A stretch of DNA of 64,000 bases from Salisapilia sapeloensis (GCA_023334545.1 JAADVB010000009.1:62001-126000); one strand, 5' to 3'. Shown: positions 43,854 to 54,582, counted from the first letter of the stretch. Numbers and translations: made by a program. The notes: a model not told the origin generated them from the letters alone.

Positions 43854-45141
43854 ATGAGGACTTCATGGCTACTAAACAGAGCGTTGTGGAAGGAAGATGG
43901 CTCTCTACCTGTTGGACTGCGTATAATGTCGATGTTGCAGCCGGAGGAGATACTGGTGCTATCTTGCCAACTCTCACATTGGATGACGGATGCAACCTCC
44001 AGTTCGACGATCTGGAAACAGTTGCTACTTCAATACTACCTTTCGACGCCATTTGCCAGTATCATGTCGAATAATGCCTCTGTATCGGCATGGAAGACTG
44101 TCTTTTATATCTCCGCCTTGTCGAGATCAATATGGAGGAACGAAGTTAGTATGATTCGACAACTTTCAAACCAAGTAACTCCGTCCGGCGCGCACGAGAT
44201 CAAGCCCATCAGAACACTTTCCGGCCGCCAGCTTCTTGTCGTTTCCAACTATCGTAGATATCTTTTGACGATTCCGATGAATGCTACCAGACGAGATAAA
44301 AGCCAAGGAATGGTCTATCTACGTGAACGGCTTCGAAATGTTCAAATTTCCAGGTCGAGCACAAGAAATCGACGAGTTAGTGATATTGGCGATGCTTCAA
44401 GTCGAGCAATGTCCAAAGTTTGGTCTGCTAGGAGACGACTGTCAGAGATGTATGGAATGAGAAGCACGGACAGCATGGTGTACCATGCCACGAGCGATTT
44501 ATCAGGCTCCATGATGTCATTAACGGATTCTTCATTGGTAATTGAAGGTCATGGGGTCTCGTCACATTTATGCTCCGTCGAAATCAACAACATTCATGTA
44601 TGTTTTGTCATTTATATCCATCGACAAGTACTTATCTTGTTCATGAACCTTGCAGGAAGTACGCATTGGCGGACAAGCACATACTTTTAGAGTCAAGTCT
44701 CTCTACGATGACCTAAAGATTACGATGTCATCGAAAGAAGGCGCGAAAGCATGGGTTTTTGCTATTCGAGCGTTGGGTGATCAATGGCAAAGCACACCAT
44801 GTACACCTAACGAAATTCCGTCGATGAGATCGCTCTTTGTTGGAAATGATGTCAAGCAGCTATCAGACACTGCAAAGCCTTCATCCAGGCTGAATACTTC
44901 GACTATAACTTCTTGGGTTGGGAACAAATTGCTAGGGAAGACGGACGACCAAGCTTGCCTTGAGGCTCGACTCTTATCAACTTCAGAAGATGAGCACATT
45001 GATACGAAAGTTGAGGCGTGGAAATCATTTACTGGGTTTTGCAAAAAGCTTAGCAGTGAACTATATGAGGACCCAGCCGAAGTAGAGGTGGTTCCAGTTC
45101 ATTTGGTAGACAATCAAGAAGGCCCAAGACTGTCCTTTTAG
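43854..45141 (+). CDS. F-box-like protein with PH-like C-terminus
   Basis: Two exons (43854-44597, 44656-45141) give 409 residues. Residues about 20-60 (LRIMSMLQPEEILVLSCQLS...STIWKQLLLQYY) look like an F-box, which would dock Skp1 of an SCF ubiquitin ligase. Residues about 75-245 form a beta-rich part that continues across the intron into a segment ending KEGAKAWVFAIRAL, the helix with conserved Trp that closes a PH domain. An Arg/Ser-rich insert lies in the middle. No substrate domain such as WD40 or LRR is present. Both domain calls rest on pattern, so they are moderate; the splice joins in phase. Confidence 0.6.
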
Positions 45142-45327
45142 TAAACATTGAATTCTATCACTACTTTGAAGCTAATGAAGCGCGTTCTTAAGCATGACGC
45201 TATGAAACGGTTTCAATCACATAAATGCTATCCGATACATAGCAACGGCATGCGTGTGACAAAGGCACTCTTGTATTTTTAAGAAAACGTCAAACGCTAT
45301 GTCGGTCATAGGCAGGCATGGTAAGAC

Positions 45328-47409
45328 TCAGTCAACTACCATAGCTATGCTTTCAATTTGGCGACGCAGGCGATTGATTTCAGCTTCAATATCCCGTCGC
45401 TTAGTCGTCGCAGCGACGGATTTCTGGTTGCGGTAATCCAGAAGCTGTTGTTGCTGGGTCAGGTCATAGATGCGCTTGTAAATTTTCGCGACATTCTCGG
45501 CTTCATCATTCGACATGGTCGCTGTGCATGCGCTGTTGGTGGAAGCTTTGCGGGACATCTGGGACTTCGAGCCGTAAAAGCTCGCATTTGCTTCATCAAC
45601 GCGCTTGCTGCGCTCCATGTCATCTGTAGAAACAAAAGAGACAGAGGCAAGAGACATCGTTTCACAATCATCAATGACGGACTGACTTTCCGGGTCGAAC
45701 AGTGTGTCAAAATCTGGCACCAAGTGCGAAACGGACATCATAGACGCATTGTCATCGAAGTCTTCTGCGCCAAGGGCGCCAATTGATAAGGTGCCGTTGC
45801 TTGAAAATTGACTTGATTGGAAGCTCGATTTCTGGATTGAGCTCTTTTGACTAGGACCGGCATGAATAGGGTCTGGTCGATACCACGACAGTTTAGAGTA
45901 GTTTTCAGGAGTTACATCGCTGATGCTATGCTTAAGTTGAGCCCCGATTGGCTTTGCACCGTGCTTTTTCGGATGCATTGGCGGAGCGGAAACTGTCGGA
46001 GTAAATGGGGACTTCTTCTGTGCAGATTTCTGCGCCTGTGAGGTTTTCTCCGTGTGCGCCTTAAGAATACTCATAGTTAATGGGTTTCCACCATCTGTGC
46101 TGGGCGACTTTGTGTTAGCGGTTGGAGGCCCTGCACTAGTGTCACTTGTTTTACTTCCACGCCTCGATCGAGAGACTGATCTACTATGATCCGATAGCTG
46201 GTCTCTCTTGATGTCTCCCGACTGCTTAGATTCTGACAAGCCCGCGTCAACTGTGTCATCACTATGGAGATATGAATGCCCTTGTTGATCTGAAAACGCA
46301 TTTAGTCCGTTTTCTTTTTCGTGAGAGTATGAAGAAGAGCTTGCTTCGTGCGAATCACTGTGTGAACTGCCTATTGCTGATCGAAGCACAACCGTTCCAG
46401 CATAGTGCTCATTTACGAGAGCTATGCAATGCGAGCAAACGCGTACCTTCAAGACCATCTTGTAGTCGGAAGGGATGCTCCATTTCTGACTGCATCGGCT
46501 ACAAGTAATCTCACCGCATTTTCGGCAGTTCTTCCTCTTTGTCAGGAAATTAAACTTGGCATCGCAAATTTTGCACTTGGATTGTGTTGCCTTAGGTACC
46601 ATTTCTAGATTTCCCATAAGCTTCGCTTCGCCGAGTCGATGCTGAGTGAGAATGTGGGCCATGTTGGATAAGTTCACGACTTGCTTAAAGTTTGATCCAG
46701 ACGGGTCCAACTGCTTCGAAAGGCTTTCATGCTTCTTAGCGGCACTCATGTACGTAACCTTTAGGAAGCCTTCGCGGCCCGTCTCGGATATGACGTAGCC
46801 AGTAGAAAACATCTCACTTCGAGTACAACCAAGCCAATCCTTAAACTCTGGAAAGCTCTTAAGTGCTATGGAATTGTAGACCTTGACCCAGCTTCGACGT
46901 CCACTGGCATCCGTTATAACTCTTTGTCCTTCGAGAACGACGTAATCGCGATATTTGTTCAGCTTGGAATTGGTGTCCAAGACAAGCCACTTGATTGTTA
47001 CTTGTTGATACGGCGTCTCAGTCTTCGGTTCCTCTATCGTGTGCAGGACGTGGTAATCAGCCATGGCAGGGTAATAAGCACGCTGACGCTTTGCCTTTAG
47101 TGTATTTGACGTGTCAAATACTGAGGCAATTTCTTCTAAAAGAGCTTCAATTGTCGAAACTCCGGCTGCGTAGTGGTCTTCGCTTATGAATGAGCCAGTC
47201 TTACTTTTTAGTGTGCCAACGTAGAGCTGCACGCTGTTAGAAACTCCAACAGGCTCCCAGCCTATGCGACTATCTGGTGCTCCATTCGCCATTTTAAGCA
47301 TTTGGTCAACGGCATCATGCGCTTTTTGTAAGTAGGCGTCCTTATCCGCCTTGGTGAGAGACGGAATCTTTTCAAAGTATTCATTATCCAGCGGGATCGA
47401 CGCTACCAT
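45328..47409 (-). CDS. START-FYVE-like lipid-binding protein 1
   Basis: 693 residues, single exon. Residues about 20-250 are a START-like lipid-binding fold (IGWEPVGVSNSVQLYVG, DYHVLHTIEEP, RSWVKVYNSIALKSFPEF, GYVISETG). Residues about 280-345 are a FYVE-like zinc finger with eight cysteines (CKIC, CRKCG, CSRC, CSHC). The usual phosphoinositide-binding R(R/K)HHCR is KRKNCRKCG, and WxxD is missing, while RVC is kept. The C-terminal tail is Ser-rich with a final helical coil (residues about 640-690). The family is strongly expanded in oomycetes and may sense or move lipids at endosomes; the lipid is unknown. Divergent to copy 2, 569 bp apart. Confidence 0.9.
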   Translation of the reverse strand: MVASIPLDNEYFEKIPSLTKADKDAYLQKAHDAVDQMLKMANGAPDSRIGWEPVGVSNSVQLYVGTLKSKTGSFISEDHYAAGVSTIEALLEEIASVFDTSNTLKAKRQRAYYPAMADYHVLHTIEEPKTETPYQQVTIKWLVLDTNSKLNKYRDYVVLEGQRVITDASGRRSWVKVYNSIALKSFPEFKDWLGCTRSEMFSTGYVISETGREGFLKVTYMSAAKKHESLSKQLDPSGSNFKQVVNLSNMAHILTQHRLGEAKLMGNLEMVPKATQSKCKICDAKFNFLTKRKNCRKCGEITCSRCSQKWSIPSDYKMVLKVRVCSHCIALVNEHYAGTVVLRSAIGSSHSDSHEASSSSYSHEKENGLNAFSDQQGHSYLHSDDTVDAGLSESKQSGDIKRDQLSDHSRSVSRSRRGSKTSDTSAGPPTANTKSPSTDGGNPLTMSILKAHTEKTSQAQKSAQKKSPFTPTVSAPPMHPKKHGAKPIGAQLKHSISDVTPENYSKLSWYRPDPIHAGPSQKSSIQKSSFQSSQFSSNGTLSIGALGAEDFDDNASMMSVSHLVPDFDTLFDPESQSVIDDCETMSLASVSFVSTDDMERSKRVDEANASFYGSKSQMSRKASTNSACTATMSNDEAENVAKIYKRIYDLTQQQQLLDYRNQKSVAATTKRRDIEAEINRLRRQIESIAMVVD

Positions 47410-47978
47410 TTCGTTTGAGCCTCAGAAGAATAAATTGGATAGTGGAAGAAGATCAATGGTTGACACAAATGACTGGTATACTCTGGTCCGAGCAACATGG
47501 TCAGAAATGGTGGGTTCCTCTCACCTGATGACACTGATCGCACATGCACATTCAACTGACCGTAGTTTAAAGCATATATGTAATCTATAATAATGTAAAG
47601 ACATATACTTTATTGACATACAACATTAAAATATAAAGCATAGAATGTATAAGAAGACCGAGGTACATCTAATCTGCATTGTACTTTCGAACATGCCTTA
47701 TCTTCTACCCCTTGACAGTATTAGTTTTGGCTAGAAACAGATCAGTATATGATGACACCTATACCATGTCGATTGAAAACTAGGTACGCCACAGTCTCGT
47801 GGTACTGATCTGGTCGGTATAAAAAATGGACCAGATTAGAGGAATGATGTTTTTGTAGACTTACTATGGTCTCTGCTTGTATTCTGACTGCTAGAGCGTT
47901 ACGTCTTCCTGGACAGACGAGCAAGTAGCTTCATCTCATTCCAAGTTTTTGGTCAAAAAGCACAAGCAGCTTCCTGCC
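47410..47978. promoter_or_regulatory. Divergent promoter between two START-FYVE genes
   Basis: About 570 bp, AT-rich, with the initiator-like TCATTCC at 47936-47942 for the right-hand gene. No frame or RNA gene seen. Confidence 0.45.
47936..47942 (+). promoter_or_regulatory. Initiator-like element of START-FYVE 2
   Basis: TCATTCC fits the YCAYTYY consensus and is followed by AAGTTTTTGG, 36 bp before the ATG. Confidence 0.45.
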
Positions 47979-49964
47979 ATGTCAATCCCACTACCTGAAG
48001 GCTATTTCAAACTCCCCCCACTTAAGCCGGAGCAAATTGAAGCTTTGTCGCGTCGTGCTCGCGAAAATGCCAACCAAGTGATCGACATGCTGCGCCTCCC
48101 AGATGGACCAATTGCATGGGAAGATGCTGGCGTCGAGGATAATGTTCAGCTATACAGTGGTCGTCATCGCGGCGGACCTGGTGTTCCATCCAAGGTTACC
48201 GAGGGACTCTATCGAATGGGTGCTACGACAATTGAAGCCCGCCTTGACGAAGTCGCGTCCATTTTTGACACATCGACTACACACAAGGGAAAAATCTATC
48301 GTGTGTATGATGATGTCATGGCTGATCATCATGTTCTACATACGCTCATTGAGCCTTCAGCAGAAAGACCACTGCATCAACGAACAGTTAAATGGCTCGT
48401 CATGCAACTCCCAAACAAGATGATTAAGCTCCGCGATGGTGTCGTCATTGAGTGTCAGGATACATTTACAGACCCAGCAACCGGTCATCGTGGATGGGTT
48501 AAAGCTTATACAAGCATCGATTTACCTGGCTTTCCAAACATGTATGAAAGGTTTGGCATCATTCGCGCCGACGCGTACCATACAGGCCACATGGCTATTG
48601 AGACCGACAAGCCTGGGCATCTAAAGTTCATGTATATGAGCCTCATCTACATGAATGGAAACCTGAATGGTTCATTTGATCCTGGACACCGCCACTTTGC
48701 TCGAGTGATTAATAATACTCAAATATCTAAAATGGTTACCATGAAACGGCTGAGTGAATGTCGCTTCCTTGATGACATGGAAGTCGTTTCCAAAGGCTCA
48801 CGCAGCCGATGTAAAGTTTGTGAAAGCAAATTTGGTTTAATGACCAAGAAGAACAACTGTCGCAAATGTGGTGAAGTGGTTTGTGATCGTTGCTGCAAGA
48901 AGTGGAAGCTACCTTCTCCCCGAGCACATTATATTCTTATGCGTATTTGTGCACATTGTGTCGCTGTTACCGGATCAGCCACCTACAAAAACTCCGACGC
49001 ATCTACTTCCCAATCTTATTCAAACTCACTAGAGAACACTGAAGTAAAGACGAGGACTTACTTGGATGCTGATGCAAAAAACCCAGTACAAAGTGTATCT
49101 CTCCATGAAAACGAAAGCAATCGTTCCGGATCGATGCACTCTTACGACTCAGCTAGTCGTATAAACACCAGACGCTCTGGTGATCGTGCTCCGGTGCATT
49201 ACAATTTGTATGTTAAAGGGGGCAATGCGTCTCCCCATGTTTCGCATGAATTCACGGCAAATCAGTACTCAAACGAGTATGAAGATGAAAATGTTCGGGC
49301 TCCTCCACCGCCACTTCCGTACGCTGCTGATTCTATGGGAGCTAACCGAATTTATCGTGGTGATTTGCCAAGACCCAATCGGCCCGCACCGGATACTGCA
49401 TCTGTGTCAAGTAGCTCGAGTGGTCAGCAATACAAGTATGGCCAATATGCCACGACGGAAGATGTGCAAAAGATTTACAGCGGAAACCACGACAATCCGA
49501 CGAAGTCAAGCGGAAGTACTGTGTTTTCGGACGACGCAAGCTCCCAACACAGTGGTGGAATGCACTACAACGGAGAGTCGAGCGGAAACCATGGCTATGG
49601 TAAATCCATGGCAAAGAACTCAATTGCTGAAAACGCAGAGTTGGACGGAATCCGAAGATCGATGGCTGGAATGGAGATGGACCATGTTATTAACGCGATG
49701 AGAAACTCCCTCCATGATTCAACCACTGGTCCAATTCCAAACTCCAACGCAGATCCGCAGGAGTACAATATGGTACAGTCCGATACTTCACGCACAGCTT
49801 CCGTTGTGCAACTGTATCAACAAATTGTTGAGCTGACCAACGAGCTGCATGAGTTGGATTTGGATCCGGAGAAGAACATGATTCGAAAAGTCGAAGTTGG
49901 GAAGGAAATGCAGAACTTGTATCGCCGATTAAACGCTTTGACGCAAGGTGTTCCAATTGTCTAG
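47979..49964 (+). CDS. START-FYVE-like lipid-binding protein 2
   Basis: 661 residues, single exon; the ATG at 47979 is chosen over an upstream TTG. START-like residues about 15-250 (ENVQ/DNVQLYSGRH, DHHVLHTLIEPS, HRGWVKAYTSIDLPGFP, GHMAIETDKPGHLKFMYMSL), then a FYVE-like zinc finger (CKVCESKF, NNCRKCGEVVC, CCKKW, RICAHC). The same lipid-site change as in copy 1 is present: KNNCRKCG instead of RRHHCRxCG. The tail is Ser/Asn/Tyr-rich and probably disordered, closing with a short coil (IVELTNELHELD). Sequence similarity to copy 1 in both domains shows common descent. Confidence 0.9.
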   Translation: MSIPLPEGYFKLPPLKPEQIEALSRRARENANQVIDMLRLPDGPIAWEDAGVEDNVQLYSGRHRGGPGVPSKVTEGLYRMGATTIEARLDEVASIFDTSTTHKGKIYRVYDDVMADHHVLHTLIEPSAERPLHQRTVKWLVMQLPNKMIKLRDGVVIECQDTFTDPATGHRGWVKAYTSIDLPGFPNMYERFGIIRADAYHTGHMAIETDKPGHLKFMYMSLIYMNGNLNGSFDPGHRHFARVINNTQISKMVTMKRLSECRFLDDMEVVSKGSRSRCKVCESKFGLMTKKNNCRKCGEVVCDRCCKKWKLPSPRAHYILMRICAHCVAVTGSATYKNSDASTSQSYSNSLENTEVKTRTYLDADAKNPVQSVSLHENESNRSGSMHSYDSASRINTRRSGDRAPVHYNLYVKGGNASPHVSHEFTANQYSNEYEDENVRAPPPPLPYAADSMGANRIYRGDLPRPNRPAPDTASVSSSSSGQQYKYGQYATTEDVQKIYSGNHDNPTKSSGSTVFSDDASSQHSGGMHYNGESSGNHGYGKSMAKNSIAENAELDGIRRSMAGMEMDHVINAMRNSLHDSTTGPIPNSNADPQEYNMVQSDTSRTASVVQLYQQIVELTNELHELDLDPEKNMIRKVEVGKEMQNLYRRLNALTQGVPIV

Positions 49965-50982
49965 ATGCAGTACGATGTACTTGAGACAAGCGTCCATTTT
50001 CAACACGGATCATTCCACATGCGTAGTGGTTGTGAGCTTTTTTCGTAAATATACATTTTGTTCTCCTGTACACTTATGGAGTTAGCGTCGTTGCATCATT
50101 AGTCATGTAGTGCATTAGTATTCTTCTAACATTGAATTAGAATGGTAATTTGCTTTCTAAACGACGATGCTGATGACCACCTTTATCACATTGTAGTGCA
50201 CGTACAGCCATTCCGAAACGTTATCGTAAATTATGTTTCAAAGACAGCAGCAATCAAGTTACCATTTCCTTCATCCTAAAACTTTTTAATATGCTTCTTG
50301 TATTTTAAATGGTACAGTCAGCGCGTTCGTGGTTAAGCATTGAGATAGATCTTTCGTCTTCTAAGTACTAATGTAGCCTCGATTTGTTTATTTTCTTTAG
50401 CCTCATGTAGCTCAAGTGGCGAGAGATCGTATTCTCAACATACTCGGAGACACGGAGGCGGAAACGCTGTCGATGAGACTTCCAGAAAAAACACTATAAA
50501 CGCCGCTTGTAAGCAAAGCGACGGGGGAAAGTAATATCGATGATGAGTCCCGAGTTGTTGGGTAGTAATAAAAAAATAAAAAAATAATCAAGTGCCAAGC
50601 GTACATCCTTCATCAGTAAATTCTTTGCGCAGCCATGGTAGTTAGAAGTTGATAAAGAAGAGATTCACCTGAAGTCCTTATATCAAACTACCGGGTTACA
50701 AGTGGAAAGGATAAAGACCATAAGTTACATCAACATCGACAAAGCTGATAGCTGACTTTGTCTATAGAAGATCTACGTTCATCTCCGTAGTTGTTCGAGG
50801 ACATGGATAAAGGCACGATACACACTCTGAACATACTCAACAACCAAAGTTTAATATTTCCCAAACTTACTCTACGCTTATAAACTATTTATTTTGTTCA
50901 TCCACGAAATTACCCACCAAGACCACTTTTATCGTTCATCACATAGTATTAAAATAGCTAAGCCTACTGAGCCCTGCTTCTA
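49965..50982. other. Intergenic, 1 kb, convergent 3' ends
   Basis: AT-rich space between two convergent START-FYVE genes, with an A-rich stretch at 50570-50588 (AATAAAAAAATAAAAAAATAA). A TAGTAATAAAAA-like context may mark polyadenylation. No frame or repeat with support. Confidence 0.4.
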
Positions 50983-52863
50983 CTAGCCGTCTCCGATCAA
51001 CGACAAGTCGTGCTTCTTTTGAAGTTTCTCCAGCACTTTCATCCTGTTGTGTAATCCATAAAGCATAAAATCAATCTCTTCGTTTTGCTGCTCACTGCAG
51101 TCTTCATAGGAGTCCCATTCCCGCTTCTTCCGCGTAAGATACTTGATCTGTGTCCGTACTTCCTTTACCTCTGCTTCCAGAGCTTGTATATCATACTCTG
51201 TCGTCATGTGTAGGTCAGTCCTGTTCTGGCGAAAGTCAGATTTTCCAAGCTTATTCGTATCGCTCGAAGGAGCGTCTGATGCATGAGAATAGAAGTTGGA
51301 TGTCCGCTTAGATGCATGCTTCTTCCTCTTTGAGCTGGATTTATATGTCGGTTCACAAGCGATTTCGTCTTCATCTTGGAAGGAGAAAAATTTTACGGTC
51401 GCAAATTCATCAAAGTCAGGCGAGTCTGGCGCATGTTGACTTGATTGGCGTTTGTGTTTTACCTTATGCTGTCCTTGCTGTCTAGATGAAGGACTTTTAT
51501 CCATCGAAGGGTCTACTACGATCGTTTTCTCAAAGTCGCTGCATTCTTCTTCGTCTTGGGTAGTCGTACCGTTCACGAAGGACCACATCTCTCGATGGTT
51601 TTGAATGCTCGTGTTCATGGACGCGTTGCAGATTGCAAATGACGGAACGGATTCTGATGTATTGGTAGTGGAGGCATCACTAAGTTTGTGCTGAGTTCGC
51701 CCCCAAAACGGTTGATGCGAATCTTTTTTGCCACAGCCATGCTCGCTTCGAGTTTTCCTCATACTTTTCCATTTCTCTCCTCCCTTTTTCAAGATGCTAT
51801 GAATGTCATTCGGTTCAGAGCTTAGTGAATACTCATCATCCTTCCCTTCGTCCTCCGGTTCATGGACACAGTCGGAGCAGATCCGAAGTTTCCTGGAACC
51901 TGCAGACCCGACGGTAAAGGTATACTTGACCGCACAACTACGACACACGACTTCTCCACACTTGCGGCAATTCTCCTTACGGCTCATCGGATAGAATCTA
52001 GAGCCACAGCAAGAGCATGATGATCGTAGATTCTTTGACACGAGCTCAAGATCGCTCAATAGCGTTTGGTTCGACAATCGATATTGTGAAAGTTTCGATT
52101 GGAGATTCTTGAGGTTCAAAACACACTTGCGAATGAAAAGAGAATTAACGTAGGCTTTCGATCGACCTTTGAGCTCCAGTCGGAAGGACGAAGTGGCTGT
52201 CAATGTCCCAGGCAAGTCTGTTTCCATGATGACATATCCAGAAGTACTTGCGCTCCCACGGACATTATCGTTGTAGTCATGAGATGGAGGTTTAAAGTCG
52301 TACTCGTCGATCGTTCGGAAGGCTTTGACAAACCCTCGGAGGTTCGTATGAGGGTTTGTAAATAGACTCTGGTATTCTAGCGTAATAAATTCTCGGGGGC
52401 GACCAAACCTCGATGGTTCCCGGACGACTGTCCACTTGATGGTGACTTGGCGCTGGTCTGGGCGATTCTTTCGACCTGTGTCTGTGATGGAATAGAGTAC
52501 ATCTTGGTCGATGATAATGGCATCCTGTCGAGCGTACGCTTTCGCCTCCTCCGTGGTCGTCGTGGAAAAGTAATTGGCGACTTCCTCGATGGATGATTTG
52601 ATCCGTACCTTTCCACATATATGCTGCGTCCACGGGTTCGCGCCATTGCTGTTCGATTGTCCTAGGTACATTTCGACGTTCCCTTCTGTCCTTCCTTTGA
52701 TCCAGGTGACCGGTCCATCATCGACGACGAGCGCGCCAATAAGATCATTTGCAGTTACTTGTGCTTCATCCAGCAGCTCCTGCTCCTGTTGGGGATTTAG
52801 TCGAGGTCTCTCCTCGTGTGCATTTGGAGCACCTCGACCGTGTGCCATCTGTGCCTGTGACAT
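50983..52863 (-). CDS. START-FYVE-like lipid-binding protein 3
   Basis: 626 residues, single exon; ATG at 52861-52863. START-like fold in residues about 25-260 (GPVTWIKGRTEGNVEMYLG, DQDVLYSITDTG, LRGFVKAFRTIDEYDF, GYVIMETDLPGTL). FYVE-like finger with CSCCGSRF, KENCRKCGEVVC, CAVKY and RKLRICSDC. Here even the second Cys pair environment differs and the KENCRKCG replaces the RRHHCR lipid loop. The tail is long, acidic and Ser/Lys-rich (SSSKRKKHASKR) and ends in a coiled coil. More diverged from copies 1 and 2 than they are from each other. Confidence 0.9.
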   Translation of the reverse strand: MSQAQMAHGRGAPNAHEERPRLNPQQEQELLDEAQVTANDLIGALVVDDGPVTWIKGRTEGNVEMYLGQSNSNGANPWTQHICGKVRIKSSIEEVANYFSTTTTEEAKAYARQDAIIIDQDVLYSITDTGRKNRPDQRQVTIKWTVVREPSRFGRPREFITLEYQSLFTNPHTNLRGFVKAFRTIDEYDFKPPSHDYNDNVRGSASTSGYVIMETDLPGTLTATSSFRLELKGRSKAYVNSLFIRKCVLNLKNLQSKLSQYRLSNQTLLSDLELVSKNLRSSCSCCGSRFYPMSRKENCRKCGEVVCRSCAVKYTFTVGSAGSRKLRICSDCVHEPEDEGKDDEYSLSSEPNDIHSILKKGGEKWKSMRKTRSEHGCGKKDSHQPFWGRTQHKLSDASTTNTSESVPSFAICNASMNTSIQNHREMWSFVNGTTTQDEEECSDFEKTIVVDPSMDKSPSSRQQGQHKVKHKRQSSQHAPDSPDFDEFATVKFFSFQDEDEIACEPTYKSSSKRKKHASKRTSNFYSHASDAPSSDTNKLGKSDFRQNRTDLHMTTEYDIQALEAEVKEVRTQIKYLTRKKREWDSYEDCSEQQNEEIDFMLYGLHNRMKVLEKLQKKHDLSLIGDG

Positions 52864-53325
52864 CAAGCGGCCAAAGTTTTAATGTAGAGTCTCAACCCAA
52901 CCACGGATTTCGAACGAATGACAAGCTTCTAATAAACGAGGCTCTCGCTCTATCCGTCTAGCACCCTCAGCTCGATGTAAAGTTGCTAGGGACTTCGAAC
53001 CTACGTGGCTACAATAGCATCTGGTGGCTACCTATTCAACATATTTTCATACAAAGCAACCAAATGTCCCTTTCCACGTATGCACCCAACGCCAAAGTTT
53101 CAAGAATCACACTCCGGTTTTCCCCAATCGCATATGTGACTTGATTTCTCGCCATTAAGACCGCATATCTCGGTTTCGTCAGGATAACTGTCCAGATGGC
53201 TACTTTCTCAACTTCAAGCTGTAAAGGTACTATCCTGGTACACGAAGACAGGTCCACAGGAAGCTCATTTGGTACTGCCGATAGACTGGTTCTATCCTCG
53301 GTCATCGCTTAATTCTACCTCGAGA
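52864..53325. promoter_or_regulatory. Divergent promoter between START-FYVE 3 and the COG0523 GTPase
   Basis: About 460 bp with no complete frame. The reading frame of the GTPase extends upstream to 53269 only through a TTG, so the real start is 53326. Pyrimidine runs and TCGCTT precede the start. Confidence 0.4.
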
Positions 53326-54582
53326 ATGCTGGAAACTTGGCAGATTCCAGTTTGGCCTGCAATTGCACTGCTTGTACTGTCCTACGTACTCTCTCATGTT
53401 GTCGCATGGTATCTGCAAGTCCGTCGAGAGCAACGGATTCAGCAGAAAACTGAAAAACTCGCCACAAAGTCGCACTCGTCGGACCTCGACGATGCTGCCA
53501 CGTCCTTGCCAAGTGTTCCTGTCACGATCTTAACTGGGTACTTAGGTGCTGGTAAAACGACATTGCTCAATCGAATCCTACTAGCTCCAAGTCTACCGTA
53601 CAAAGTCATGGTCCTTGAAAATGAAATTGGAGCCATCAGTATCGACCATTCTCTCCTCGAGTCTGGCATGGCATCCTTAGGTGACGATGGGATCTACGTC
53701 CTTGCCAATGGTTGCATGTGCTGTACGGCCAGTAGCACAGGTTCCAAGGGTAGTAACGAGCTCGAACGCATCCTCGACTACCTCCTTCGCATCAGTGCCG
53801 AGCAAGGGTTCGACTATCTGGTCATCGAGACAACCGGACTTGCGGATCCCGGTCCTATCATCGAGACGTTCCTAAGGCTCCGAGCCTCTCGCTTCCGACT
53901 AGACGGCATCGTCACCATGGTGGATGCAAATGCCGCACAGCGGTTCTGGGAAGAAGACATACAAGAGTACGCTTTTCCGATCGAATTGCAGCGTCAGCTC
54001 TTGTATGCAGATACGATCGCACTGAACAAGGTGGATATGGTGGGCAACGACACTCTCAAGTTGCGTCTCGAAAGCGCTATCACCGAAATGAATGAAGAAG
54101 CGACGTTGGAGCGATGTCAGCATGCGAATCTCGAGCTGTCCACGATTCTCGGCATGAATACATTCGACGAAGTACGCTTTCGTGGTACGAATAGTGTCGT
54201 AGATGTCGATACGACCACCGGTATGCATGCTGGTGACATCGGTACTCATCACTTTGAAGTGCATCAGAGCGTCGATTTACTTCGACTGGGCAAGTGGTTG
54301 TCGGATGTTGTGGACGAGTATGCCAAAGCTCATGTCTTTCGTGTGAAGGGGGTGGTGGCTGTGGAAGGTGAGCATCGTCGATGTGTCGTGCAGTGTGTAT
54401 TGGATACGTATACGATCGCTCCGTCGAGTCCGTGGAAACAAGATGAAGAGCGCGTTTCCAAGCTAGTTGTAATTGGGAAACAATTGAATCGGGCAGCACT
54501 GGAGGAAGGATTCTACTCTTGTCTTGTTGAAAGTGACGGCCCAGAGACGAAAGAAGGGAAAGAAGGCAAGAAAGATATGTGA
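53326..54582 (+). CDS. COG0523 (CobW/Zng1-like) GTPase with N-terminal membrane anchor
   Basis: P-loop GTPase of the G3E family, often metal chaperones. 418 residues, single exon. Walker A GYLGAGKTTLLNR, family metal motif GCMCC, ETTGLADP, NKVD and the C-terminal CobW_C region (RVKGVVAVEGEHRRCVVQCV). The nucleotide domain is the zinc-chaperone type (Zng1, ZTP effector). Unusual: the first 30 or so residues form a hydrophobic helix (VWPAIALLVLSYVLSHVVAWYL) followed by a basic stretch, so the enzyme is probably anchored in a membrane with the domain in the cytosol. Start is the ATG at 53326. Confidence 0.88.
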   Translation: MLETWQIPVWPAIALLVLSYVLSHVVAWYLQVRREQRIQQKTEKLATKSHSSDLDDAATSLPSVPVTILTGYLGAGKTTLLNRILLAPSLPYKVMVLENEIGAISIDHSLLESGMASLGDDGIYVLANGCMCCTASSTGSKGSNELERILDYLLRISAEQGFDYLVIETTGLADPGPIIETFLRLRASRFRLDGIVTMVDANAAQRFWEEDIQEYAFPIELQRQLLYADTIALNKVDMVGNDTLKLRLESAITEMNEEATLERCQHANLELSTILGMNTFDEVRFRGTNSVVDVDTTTGMHAGDIGTHHFEVHQSVDLLRLGKWLSDVVDEYAKAHVFRVKGVVAVEGEHRRCVVQCVLDTYTIAPSSPWKQDEERVSKLVVIGKQLNRAALEEGFYSCLVESDGPETKEGKEGKKDM

